This document shows positions 56,993 to 64,000 of a DNA stretch of 64,000 nucleotides, piece by piece. Both the position numbers and the translations under genes were made by a program. The notes under the pieces are model-generated. The model was not told the origin of the DNA, did no database searches, and saw only the letters and a list, made by a program, of their open reading frames with translations. The DNA lies in NCBI GenBank assembly GCA_026388155.1, contig JAPLKI010000010.1, positions 124,001 to 188,000 of the forward strand, given 5' to 3'. Each line of letters begins with the position of its first letter. Positions within the stretch are counted from its first letter, which is position 1. This stretch comes from Elusimicrobiota bacterium (GTDB lineage Bacteria > Elusimicrobiota > Elusimicrobia > Elusimicrobiales > UBA9959).

Positions 56993-57029
56993 CTATAATA
57001 TTACTTTCCTTAAGGATGCGGCGCTAAAG

Positions 57030-59108
57030 ATGACTTCAATACAGTATTTAAAAGGCGTAGGCCCGAAAAGGGCGGAACTTTTGGGCAAGCTCGGCCTGGA
57101 AACCGTGGAGGACCTGCTTTTTTATTTTCCACGCAAGTGGGAAGACCGTCGCCTTGACGCGAAACCCGAAAACCTGCCTTTCATCGAAAAAGTTTCCGTG
57201 CTGAAGGGGCGCATAGCCTCGGTAAAGGACCTTTACACTTCTGGCCGTCTGCGTATTTTTAAAACCGTGCTGGATACGGGGTTGTTTAAAGCGGAAGTCA
57301 CCTGGTTTAAGCGCCACAACCCCCGTTTTGATGTGTTCGGCCCCCTGCGCAAGGACCTTAAAGAGGGCGCGGAAGTATGGGTGGTGGGGGAACCGGAGGA
57401 TCCGCTTTTTAAAACTCGCCTGCGGGGCGAAGAATATTATCTGGACGGAGACGCGGCCGCCAAACTTAATCACATCGCGCGCCTGGTGCCGGTTTACCCG
57501 CTCACGGCCGGCCTTTCCTCAAAGTTCATGCGCGAAATTTCAAGGAAAGCTCTGCAGGAACGCGCCTGTGCGGCTGGGGACTTCATGCCGGCGGGACTGC
57601 TTGCTAAAAGGGGCCTGCTTGACAGGATTTCCGCGCTCCGGGCGCTTCATTTCCCTGAAAACGGCTTTCAGCTTACGGCCGCCCGCAAGCGGTTTATTTA
57701 TGAGGAGCTTTTTTTGATGGCGTTGGCTTGGGCGCTGAAGCGCCGCCAGACCCTGAGCGTGCTTAAAGGATTCAGCTACGAAATTAAAAAACACCTGCTT
57801 ACGCCTTTTAAGGAGCGCCTGGGCTTTGAGTTCACCTTTGACCAGAAGCGGGCCATAAACTCCATTTTCGCCGATATGCGCGCGCCAAGCCCCATGGCCC
57901 GCCTGCTTGAAGGAGATGTGGGCTCCGGTAAAACCGTTGTGGCTTTAAGCGCGCTTCTGCTGGCGGTCGAGAACGGCGGGCAGGGGGTGTTTTTGGCGCC
58001 CACGGAAATTCTGGCGGAGCAGCATTACCTTACTTTTTATAAATTCCTTAACGGGCTTAAGGTTAATTTCGCCCTTCTCACCTCAAGCGTGAGGCCGAAG
58101 GAAAAACAAAAAATAATCGAGCGGCTGGCCGCCGGGGAAATCGATATTCTGATCGGCACCCACGCGGCGCTTGAGGAGGGCGTGAAATTCAAGAACCTGC
58201 GCCTCACGGTGATAGACGAACAGCACCGTTTCGGCGTACGCCAGCGCGCGGCCCTGCGCCTGAAAGGCGACAAAGCCGATATGCTGGTCATGACGGCGAC
58301 CCCCATACCGCGCACTTTGTTTTTGGCGCTTTACGGAGATCTGGACCTGTCGGTTTTAAGGGAAATGCCGCCGGGCAGACAGCCGGTCAAGACCGAGCTT
58401 GCCGACGAGGCAGGAGCTTTTGAGGCGGTTCGGGAGGAGTTGTTGAAAGGCCGTCAGGCCTACATTGTCTATCCCGTTATCGAGGAGGACGGCGCGCGGG
58501 GACTTAAGTCGGTAAAAGAGCAGTTTATCCGGTTGAAAGGAGTTTTTGAAAATTCATGCGTGGACATGCTGCACGGCCGCATGCCGGGCGAGCTGAAAAA
58601 AAAGGTGATGGATGATTTTGTTTCCGGTAAAAGTTCGGTGCTGGTAGCTACCCAGGTGATCGAAGTGGGCATTGATGTGCCCAATGCCACGGTGATGGTT
58701 ATAAACAACGCCGAGAATTACGGTCTGGCGAGCCTGCACCAGCTGCGCGGAAGGGTGGGCAGGGGCAAACACGGCGGGAAATGCCTTTTGGTCACGGGGC
58801 AGGCCGTTACGGAAGAAGGGGGCTTGCGCCTGGACGCGCTGCGGTTTTCCGCGAGCGGTTTTGAGCTGAGCGAAAAGGATATTTATATGCGCGGCGCGGG
58901 CGACATAATGGGTTTGCGCCAGCACGGAGACATGGATTTTAGAATAGCGGACCTTTCAAGGGATTCAGGTCTGCTTGAGGCCGCTATCGCGGACAGAGAG
59001 GAGCTTTTACGCGCCGACCCGAACCTGCGCGCGCCGCAAAACGCGGGGCTCAGGCGCAAATTGATAGAGCTCTACGGCAAAAAGTGGGATCTGATAGATC
59101 TTTCGTAA
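57030..59108 (+). CDS. recG: ATP-dependent DNA helicase RecG
   Basis: Branch-migrating helicase for stalled forks and recombination, 692 residues from the ATG at 57030 (start MTSIQYLKGVGPKRA, matching the family). The N-terminal wedge/OB domain (~1-260) includes VEDLLFYFPRKWEDRR. Helicase motifs: EGDVGSGKTVVALSALL (I), APTEILAEQHY (Ia), DEQHRFGVRQRAAL (II, the RecG DEQH form), TATPIPRTL (III), and ATQVIEVGIDVPNATVMVI with LHQLRGRVGRG (V, VI). The ATG has no clear Shine-Dalgarno. Confidence 0.97.
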   Translation: MTSIQYLKGVGPKRAELLGKLGLETVEDLLFYFPRKWEDRRLDAKPENLPFIEKVSVLKGRIASVKDLYTSGRLRIFKTVLDTGLFKAEVTWFKRHNPRFDVFGPLRKDLKEGAEVWVVGEPEDPLFKTRLRGEEYYLDGDAAAKLNHIARLVPVYPLTAGLSSKFMREISRKALQERACAAGDFMPAGLLAKRGLLDRISALRALHFPENGFQLTAARKRFIYEELFLMALAWALKRRQTLSVLKGFSYEIKKHLLTPFKERLGFEFTFDQKRAINSIFADMRAPSPMARLLEGDVGSGKTVVALSALLLAVENGGQGVFLAPTEILAEQHYLTFYKFLNGLKVNFALLTSSVRPKEKQKIIERLAAGEIDILIGTHAALEEGVKFKNLRLTVIDEQHRFGVRQRAALRLKGDKADMLVMTATPIPRTLFLALYGDLDLSVLREMPPGRQPVKTELADEAGAFEAVREELLKGRQAYIVYPVIEEDGARGLKSVKEQFIRLKGVFENSCVDMLHGRMPGELKKKVMDDFVSGKSSVLVATQVIEVGIDVPNATVMVINNAENYGLASLHQLRGRVGRGKHGGKCLLVTGQAVTEEGGLRLDALRFSASGFELSEKDIYMRGAGDIMGLRQHGDMDFRIADLSRDSGLLEAAIADREELLRADPNLRAPQNAGLRRKLIELYGKKWDLIDLS

Positions 59109-59118
59109 GCCTTCAGCC

Positions 59119-60021
59119 TTAAAATTTCAGCAAATCAGTGGTTTTGAGAGTCGTTAAATATTCGATCAAACGCCTGTGTCTTTCAAAACCCGATTTTTTT
59201 GTTTTTTGATAAATATAAAAATAATCCTCCAGAAGTTTGAGCTGCGGAAAAACGTTTATCAGCATTTTGGCCCTTAATTCCTTCAAAACGCAGTATTTGG
59301 GAACAAAACCTATCCCGAGCGACTCTATGGACGCGTTTATTATCCCGCGGATATGAGTAAGCTCCGTGATATGTTTAAATTCAGGTTTTTCATTCCCGGG
59401 CAGCGCGTTTAAAAAATTCCCCCACCAGGCCCCGGCTTTATCGAACGAAAGAACATTGCAGGAGGACAGATCAAGCGGGGTCCTGATCTTATTTTCCCTG
59501 ATAAACTCCTTTGACGCTATTACGGCGTATTCTTCCCTGAAAAGCGGTTTTTTTTCTATGCCGTCCGCTTTGTGGTCCCTGCAGTCGATGATGATATCGA
59601 CCTCATCGTCCAACAGCGGTTTTAATAAGCCGTTCTTAAACCTGAAATCAATGTGAATGTCCGGATTCTTATTTATGAACCCCTTTAGATATTTCACCAA
59701 AAGCGTGGTCCCGAATTCCACCGTGGAGCCAAGATGGATGGTCCCTATATCCTTGTTTTTGCTTTTAGCCAGCAATTCCTCGGTTTTTTCCAGCTCATAA
59801 AAGATGGTTTCGCACGTTTTGTAAAGGATCCTTCCGGTTTCCGTCAGGGAAAATTTATTCCCGGTTTTATGGAACAGCTCATCGCCGGCGCTCCGCTCAA
59901 GTTTCCTGACGGAGTGGCTGACCGCGGACTGCGTGACATACAACCTGCGTGCCGCCTCGGTGAAATTAAGCGTTTGCGCGACGGTAAAAAATGTTCTCAA
60001 CTGATACAGGTCCAGGCTCAT
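59119..60021 (-). CDS. LysR-family transcriptional regulator
   Basis: 300 residues. An N-terminal winged HTH (LYQLRTFFTVAQTLNFTEAARRLYVTQSAVSHSVRKLE) and a periplasmic-binding-like effector domain (~90-295: IGTIHLGSTVEFGTTLL, DDEVDIIIDCRD). Divergently transcribed from the TonB receptor and only 228 bp apart, so it most likely controls that operon and itself. The effector is unknown; tungstate, molybdate or a related signal would fit the operon content. Ends ten bases from the convergent recG. Confidence 0.92.
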   Translation of the reverse strand: MSLDLYQLRTFFTVAQTLNFTEAARRLYVTQSAVSHSVRKLERSAGDELFHKTGNKFSLTETGRILYKTCETIFYELEKTEELLAKSKNKDIGTIHLGSTVEFGTTLLVKYLKGFINKNPDIHIDFRFKNGLLKPLLDDEVDIIIDCRDHKADGIEKKPLFREEYAVIASKEFIRENKIRTPLDLSSCNVLSFDKAGAWWGNFLNALPGNEKPEFKHITELTHIRGIINASIESLGIGFVPKYCVLKELRAKMLINVFPQLKLLEDYFYIYQKTKKSGFERHRRLIEYLTTLKTTDLLKF

Positions 60022-60070
60022 GGCCGCCCTCCGATTGCTCCCTGTGGATATCCGGCATTATTACTTTAAC

Positions 60071-60102
60071 TCATATCAACTATGAACACTATGAATTATA
60101 AT
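60071..60102 (+). promoter_or_regulatory. LysR-type operator and overlapping promoter
   Basis: TCATATCAACTATGA (60071-60085) is a perfect TCATA-N5-TATGA inverted repeat, the T-N11-A form of LysR sites. Another half-site TATGA is at 60090. A perfect TATAAT (60097-60102) follows with no good -35, as expected for activator-dependent transcription toward the receptor. Confidence 0.55.
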
Positions 60103-60203
60103 AATAAATCCTGATTTTATACCATTAAAATAATGCCGGCCCGGTCGGGCTGGTCTTTAAGCCGGTCGTTTGCGGTAAATTCACGGTAAAATCGCGCCGC
60201 AGA

Positions 60204-60212
60204 TGATATAAA
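60204..60212 (+). promoter_or_regulatory. Extended -10 candidate before the TonB receptor
   Basis: TGATATAAA has the TGnTATAAT layout with one mismatch. It would start transcription about 30 nt before the receptor ATG, which has an AGGAG Shine-Dalgarno. Confidence 0.4.
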
Positions 60213-60249
60213 ATAGTTCAGGCGGAGTAGATATAGGAGATACATTGTA

Positions 60250-62280
60250 ATGAAAACGGAAAAAACCGTGATATGCGGTATGTTCGCGGGTTTAATGCTG
60301 ATATCGCCGGCCCGCATACGGGCGACGGACATAGCTATCACCGTTGTAACACCCGCCAGAACCTCGCGCGCCATCGCCGATGTGCCCGGTGAAGTGGAAG
60401 TGATAACCAGGGAGCAGATGGAAAACATTTCCGGCGCTACGCTTAACGATAAGCTGGCCGGCATTATACCTGGCGTGGCCAGCAGCAGGACTAACGGCAT
60501 ATACTCATTTACCTCAGTAGTCACCATGCGCGGCCTGCCGTCAACGGAGCAGGGCCGCACCTTGATACTGCTCGACGGCGTGCCGCTGAACACAGGCGCC
60601 ACCGGCGCGGTGAACTGGAACCGCCTGGCCTTTGAGGAGATAGACCGCATAGAGGTGTTCAAAGGGCCGGTCTCTTCGCTCTATGGCTCCAACGCCGCGG
60701 CCGGAGTGATAAATATAATAACCAAAAAAGCCGTTTCGGGTTTCCGGCTGGGCACGTCATACGGAACATACAATACTTTCGGGGCCAATGTGGGCGCCGG
60801 CGCCAGAATAAAGAAATTCGCGCTGTCCGCTGATGGCAGCTATCTCTCAAGCGACGGTTATAACTCCACGCCGGAAGCCTTCCGCACGCCATACACGGTC
60901 AATAAATATGTGCGCGAGAAGAACGCCTCGGCCAAGGCCGAACTTGACCTGGGAGAGGCCGGCATTGTTGACGCGCAATATTCGCGCGACGAAGGATTGC
61001 GCGGCGAGGGCACACGCATAAGAACGGTTTACGGGGTAAGCAGACAGTACAACACGGATTTCGCGCGCGCCGCCTGGCACGGTGATAACGGCACTGTGGC
61101 CTGGCAGACTCAGGGTTATTACCAGCTTGAGGATTACTCGCGCCTGAACGAATCGATCAAAGGCAGCGTTTACACCCGTATAGACACGGATGCGTTGCGG
61201 AAAGACACCGGCGGACAGGCCGCGGTTTCCATGCCGCTTGCCGGCCTGACCGCCACGCTTGGCGCAGACTATAAGCTCGGCTCCGTTGACGCAACCGACC
61301 ACAATTGGGCCGTTGGTTCTACGCCGGCGTATGACGACAGGGACCGCGGCCGGATGAGCCAGTATGCGCCCTACGCACAGGCCGAAAAGAAACTTTTTTC
61401 CGACAAAGTAAAGCTGCTGGCGGCCATGCGCTACGACAACGCGCGGTATTTTGACGGCTACTTCTATAATCCGTCCAATAGCGTGTATAATGCGGTCAAC
61501 GGTCCGCAGAGTGTTCATTATTGGGACAGGTTCTCGCCCAAAGTGGCCGCGTCGTGGCATTACTCAGATTCCATGGAGCAGTATCTTTCCTACGGCCGCG
61601 GCTTCAGGCCGCCGGCCCTTGAGGATATGTGCCTTACCATGCTGAAAGGGAAAAATGCTTCCCAAAGATTTAACGTCGCCAACCCGGACCTCAAACCGGA
61701 AACAGTGGATACCGCGGAGACCGGCTTCAAGCTGGCCCCGGCGACCGGGTTGTATATAGACCCCGCCGCCTATTACACCATAGGGCGGGATTTTATGTAC
61801 ACCATCGACACCAGCGATTATGTGAATGGCGTAAGAGTATCAAAGAAACAGAATATAGCCAGGGTGAAGATATACGGGGCCGAACTGCCGGTTAAATTTT
61901 ACTCCGGGAGTTTCTCTTTGTCCGCGGCTTATGCCTGGTCTAACAGTGAAATAGAAAAATACGCCGGCAACACGGCCCTGGAAGGCAAAACCCTTGCGTA
62001 TTCCCCGCACCACACCGTCTCGGCTTCCCTCGGTCTGAAGACCGCGCCGGCGGACCTGATGCTGGCCTGGATATACAAATCCAAGCAATTTACCGTGGAC
62101 GACAACAGCGCCTGGGTCGGCTGGTATCACACTTTTTCGGTTTCGGCCACGCGTTACCTCACGCGCACCATAAGTGCTAAACTTTCCGTGGAAAACATCT
62201 TTAACAGGCGCTACCAGGAAAAACTTGACGACCTGGCTCCCGGCAGGACAATAACCGTTTCAGTAGCGGGTAAATTTTAG
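60250..62280 (+). CDS. TonB-dependent outer-membrane receptor
   Basis: 676 residues, relatively short. Signal peptide KTVICGMFAGLMLISPARIRA. The plug domain (~35-150) has DVPGEVEVITREQME, VVTMRGLPSTEQGRTLILLDGVPLN, and IDRIEVFKGPVSSLYGSNAAAGVINIITKK. A 22-stranded barrel follows with FSPKVAASWHYS, YLSYGRGFRPPALED (a common receptor motif), and the terminal LSVENIFNRRYQEK plus an aromatic C-terminus GKF. The ligand is not readable from sequence. The two genes behind it (molybdopterin-fold protein and TupA) suggest an oxyanion such as tungstate or molybdate, or a carrier of it. Confidence 0.92.
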   Translation: MKTEKTVICGMFAGLMLISPARIRATDIAITVVTPARTSRAIADVPGEVEVITREQMENISGATLNDKLAGIIPGVASSRTNGIYSFTSVVTMRGLPSTEQGRTLILLDGVPLNTGATGAVNWNRLAFEEIDRIEVFKGPVSSLYGSNAAAGVINIITKKAVSGFRLGTSYGTYNTFGANVGAGARIKKFALSADGSYLSSDGYNSTPEAFRTPYTVNKYVREKNASAKAELDLGEAGIVDAQYSRDEGLRGEGTRIRTVYGVSRQYNTDFARAAWHGDNGTVAWQTQGYYQLEDYSRLNESIKGSVYTRIDTDALRKDTGGQAAVSMPLAGLTATLGADYKLGSVDATDHNWAVGSTPAYDDRDRGRMSQYAPYAQAEKKLFSDKVKLLAAMRYDNARYFDGYFYNPSNSVYNAVNGPQSVHYWDRFSPKVAASWHYSDSMEQYLSYGRGFRPPALEDMCLTMLKGKNASQRFNVANPDLKPETVDTAETGFKLAPATGLYIDPAAYYTIGRDFMYTIDTSDYVNGVRVSKKQNIARVKIYGAELPVKFYSGSFSLSAAYAWSNSEIEKYAGNTALEGKTLAYSPHHTVSASLGLKTAPADLMLAWIYKSKQFTVDDNSAWVGWYHTFSVSATRYLTRTISAKLSVENIFNRRYQEKLDDLAPGRTITVSVAGKF

Positions 62281-62297
62281 GAAAAATAAGGATCTTT

Positions 62298-63362
62298 ATG
62301 AAAAACATCATTGTTGTCAGCCTTGCTTTTTTATTTGCCGCGCCTTACAGTGTAAATGCCGGAACTGACAATGCCGTGGCGCCGCATTGGAATTCTGCGC
62401 CGGATACTTCCGATGCCACCAATGATTTTTACGACAATACCGAAACTAAAGAGCTGGCCGTGAAAAAACTTGAAATAACGGGCGAGATAGAAAACCCGGG
62501 GCCGGTGGATTTTTCCGGGCTTGCCAAACATTCGGTGATCGTGAAAGAAGCGGTTTTGGACGAGAACGGCAAGAATAGGTTTATCGGGGCTTACCGGTAT
62601 GACGGCTACTCCCTGTTCGATATTTTAAACAACAGGGTCCTTAATAAGAAAAACAAGCAGGATTTTCATCCGATAATAGACCTGTATGTGGAAGTGGAAA
62701 ACGAAAAAGGCGAAAAAGTCGTTTTCAGCTGGGGGGAGATTTACTATCCGAATAATTTGCACAAGATAATTATTGCTACGGGTGTTTCCCGGATCGTGCC
62801 TTCAAAAACCAAGGATTTGTGGGTTCTGCCGGAACAGTCAAAGCTTGTGGCGGCAAACGATCTGGTTACTGAAAGGAACATCTCAAACCCTGTTAAGATC
62901 ACCGTTAAGTCTTATCCCATGTCGTTCAAAGTGGAGAAGGGGATGTCGCCCATGTTCTCTCCTTCGATAAAGCTCTTTTCCGGCACGGACAAGGCGGCGG
63001 AGCTGACGGATTTCCCGGCGGGCCTTAACACGAACACCTTTAGCACGGTTTTTTACGGACGGGGAAAAGGGATACACAGCACGACGCCGTTTACCGGGGT
63101 AATGCTGAAAGACGTGTTGAGGTCGTATTATCCATTTAACCGCGCCGATCTGCGGTCCGGCCTTTTATGCGTAACCGCGAAGGACGGCTACCGGTCAGCC
63201 ATTTCTTATTCCGAACTTTTTAATCGTAATGACCAGCAGGAGTTCCTTCTTGTGAAAACTGAAACGGATAAGGACGGCGGCCTGTTCAGCCTGTTCCCGG
63301 CCTCCGATTTCTTCTCCGACAGGGCCATAAAATCCATAACTGAAATACACTTCGGCGATTAA
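62298..63362 (+). CDS. Secreted protein with two molybdopterin-oxidoreductase-like domains
   Basis: 354 residues. Signal peptide KNIIVVSLAFLFAAPYSVNA. Two tandem domains (~50-195 and ~205-350) each show the SUOX-fold pattern. In the first, LEITGEIENPGPVDFSGLAK is followed by FIGAYRYDGYSLFDIL; in the second, FKVEKGMSP leads to HSTTPFTGVMLKDVLRSYYPF and DGYRSAISYSEL. The cofactor-ligating Cys of true sulfite-oxidase-type enzymes is absent; there are almost no Cys residues. So a binding rather than catalytic role is likely. Starts 17 bases after the receptor, with an AAGGA Shine-Dalgarno. Confidence 0.7.
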   Translation: MKNIIVVSLAFLFAAPYSVNAGTDNAVAPHWNSAPDTSDATNDFYDNTETKELAVKKLEITGEIENPGPVDFSGLAKHSVIVKEAVLDENGKNRFIGAYRYDGYSLFDILNNRVLNKKNKQDFHPIIDLYVEVENEKGEKVVFSWGEIYYPNNLHKIIIATGVSRIVPSKTKDLWVLPEQSKLVAANDLVTERNISNPVKITVKSYPMSFKVEKGMSPMFSPSIKLFSGTDKAAELTDFPAGLNTNTFSTVFYGRGKGIHSTTPFTGVMLKDVLRSYYPFNRADLRSGLLCVTAKDGYRSAISYSELFNRNDQQEFLLVKTETDKDGGLFSLFPASDFFSDRAIKSITEIHFGD

Positions 63363-63470
63363 GAACTCTTGAAGGTTTCTCCAGATTGTTTATTGGGTTT
63401 CCATTGGCTATGGCATTTGATATCATTATTTATATAATCTGTGAATTCCGCATAAAAGAGGTCTACTACC

Positions 63471-64000
63471 ATGAAATATTTAAAGAGCGTTATCCCGGCG
63501 GTTTTAATCACTTTCCTGGCTTTCGGCTGCCAGAATAAGCCCGCCCAGCAGAACATCGTGCGACTGGCCACCACTACAAGTGTCCAGGACACCGGCCTGT
63601 TGGATGTGCTGACGGACGCTTTCCAGAAGGATGGTAAGTACACACTTCAGTCTATAGCCGTGGGTTCGGGCCAGGCTATGCAGCTTGGCAAAACCGGCGA
63701 AGCCGACATACTGTGGGTGCACAGCCCTGACGACGAGGCGCAGTTCGTGGCGGAAGGGTACGGCACCGGCCGCACCACGTTCATGCATAACGATTTTGTA
63801 ATACTGGGCCCCGCCGCGGACCCCGCCAGGGTTAAAGGCGCTAAGAAAGCCGCCGACGCCTTTAAAAAAATCGCCGCGGCCAAAGCGCTGTTCGTTTCCC
63901 GCGCCGACAATTCCGGCACTAATAAAAAAGAACTCAAACTATGGGATGAAGCCAAGGTAAAGCCGGCCAAAGAGGCTTATGTGGAAGCCGGTCAGGGTAT
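63471..64000 (+). CDS. tupA: TupA-type tungstate ABC transporter substrate-binding lipoprotein, 3' truncated
   Basis: ATG at 63471; the frame is open to the end of the window (176 codons seen). Lipoprotein signal KYLKSVIPAVLITFLAFG|C. The mature start VRLATTTSVQDTGLLDVL is the TupA signature (TTTSxQDxGLLD). IAVGSGQAMQLGKTGEADIL, FMHNDFVILGP and SRADNSGTNKKELKLW (RxDxSGTxKKE) are the other family motifs that ligate tungstate. Permease and ATPase genes (tupB, tupC) should follow just outside the window. Strong hint that the operon serves tungsten uptake, as in anaerobes with tungstoenzymes. Confidence 0.93.
   Translation, partial: MKYLKSVIPAVLITFLAFGCQNKPAQQNIVRLATTTSVQDTGLLDVLTDAFQKDGKYTLQSIAVGSGQAMQLGKTGEADILWVHSPDDEAQFVAEGYGTGRTTFMHNDFVILGPAADPARVKGAKKAADAFKKIAAAKALFVSRADNSGTNKKELKLWDEAKVKPAKEAYVEAGQG

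Overview
The window reads as a chromosomal segment of a Gram-negative, anaerobe-like bacterium, most likely Elusimicrobiota (inference). Grounds: a solitary short type IV pilin-like gene, spoVG next to a gene order otherwise known from proteobacteria, a mannose-type PTS beside hpf-hprK-rapZ, rnpB next to RNase HI, a TonB receptor, and moderately high GC with few operon-internal overlaps. About 57 protein genes, one tRNA and RNase P RNA are supported. There is no phage, rRNA operon or CRISPR array.

Layout. 0-1.6 kb: end of a CpaB/RcpC-like gene and a secreted orphan. 1.8-10.1 kb: housekeeping run glmM, pdxJ, glmS, acpS, nnrD, thiL, tsaE, tsaB, rimI. 10.1-21.3 kb: TPR/LolB-like protein, ispE, spoVG, tRNA-Gln, glmU, prs, rplY, pth, interrupted at 13.8-16.9 kb by two radical-SAM genes on the opposite strand. 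21.4-29.1 kb: small orphans, a CcmI-C-terminal-like protein, two long coiled-coil proteins with internal duplications, a methyltransferase and a membrane metallophosphoesterase. 29.5 kb: pilin. 30.5-37.9 kb: hpf, hprK, rapZ, PTS EIIA/B/C/D, HPr and EI, a complete sugar PTS with its Ser46 kinase. 38-44.6 kb: lepA, lepB, metF, zinc-ribbon protein, RNase HI, rnpB. 44.7-52.3 kb: orphan secreted protein behind a structured leader, polytopic membrane protein, MINPP-like phosphatase lipoprotein, PLP enzyme, CpXC protein, short CCA-adding enzyme. 52.5-56.3 kb: PAS-rich kinase-like protein lacking the ATPase domain, and an OmpR-type response regulator. 57-59.1 kb: recG. 59.1-64 kb: LysR regulator divergent from a TonB receptor, a molybdopterin-fold secreted protein and a TupA-type tungstate-binding lipoprotein that runs off the window end.

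The most unusual feature is the intergenic DNA. More than twenty spacers hold imperfect hairpins whose arms are runs of short degenerate words (GCGAATA, TAAGCCATA, TAGGGGTTAG, AAGATTC, GTAATCTCT, CTACACT). Arm vocabularies differ from spacer to spacer, but many share the same apex, GGAATTCC, GGAGTTCC or GGAAACTCC. Genes directly 3' of them mostly lack a Shine-Dalgarno sequence, while genes elsewhere in the window have good ones. Other repeat families are two related ~275-bp inverted-repeat elements, a CCGC/CTTTTGG hairpin family that also occurs inside cca, a small GAATTCTTCAG palindrome, and a ~100-bp dispersed repeat.

Two regulatory regions stand out. One is a promoter-leader-terminator arrangement at 45.25-45.45 kb that looks like a riboswitch-type attenuator of no class I recognise. 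The other is a run of four TTGAGC-like boxes at exact 11-bp spacing before a minus-strand -10 at 56.83-56.88 kb, upstream of an OmpR-family regulator and of a candidate small structured RNA.
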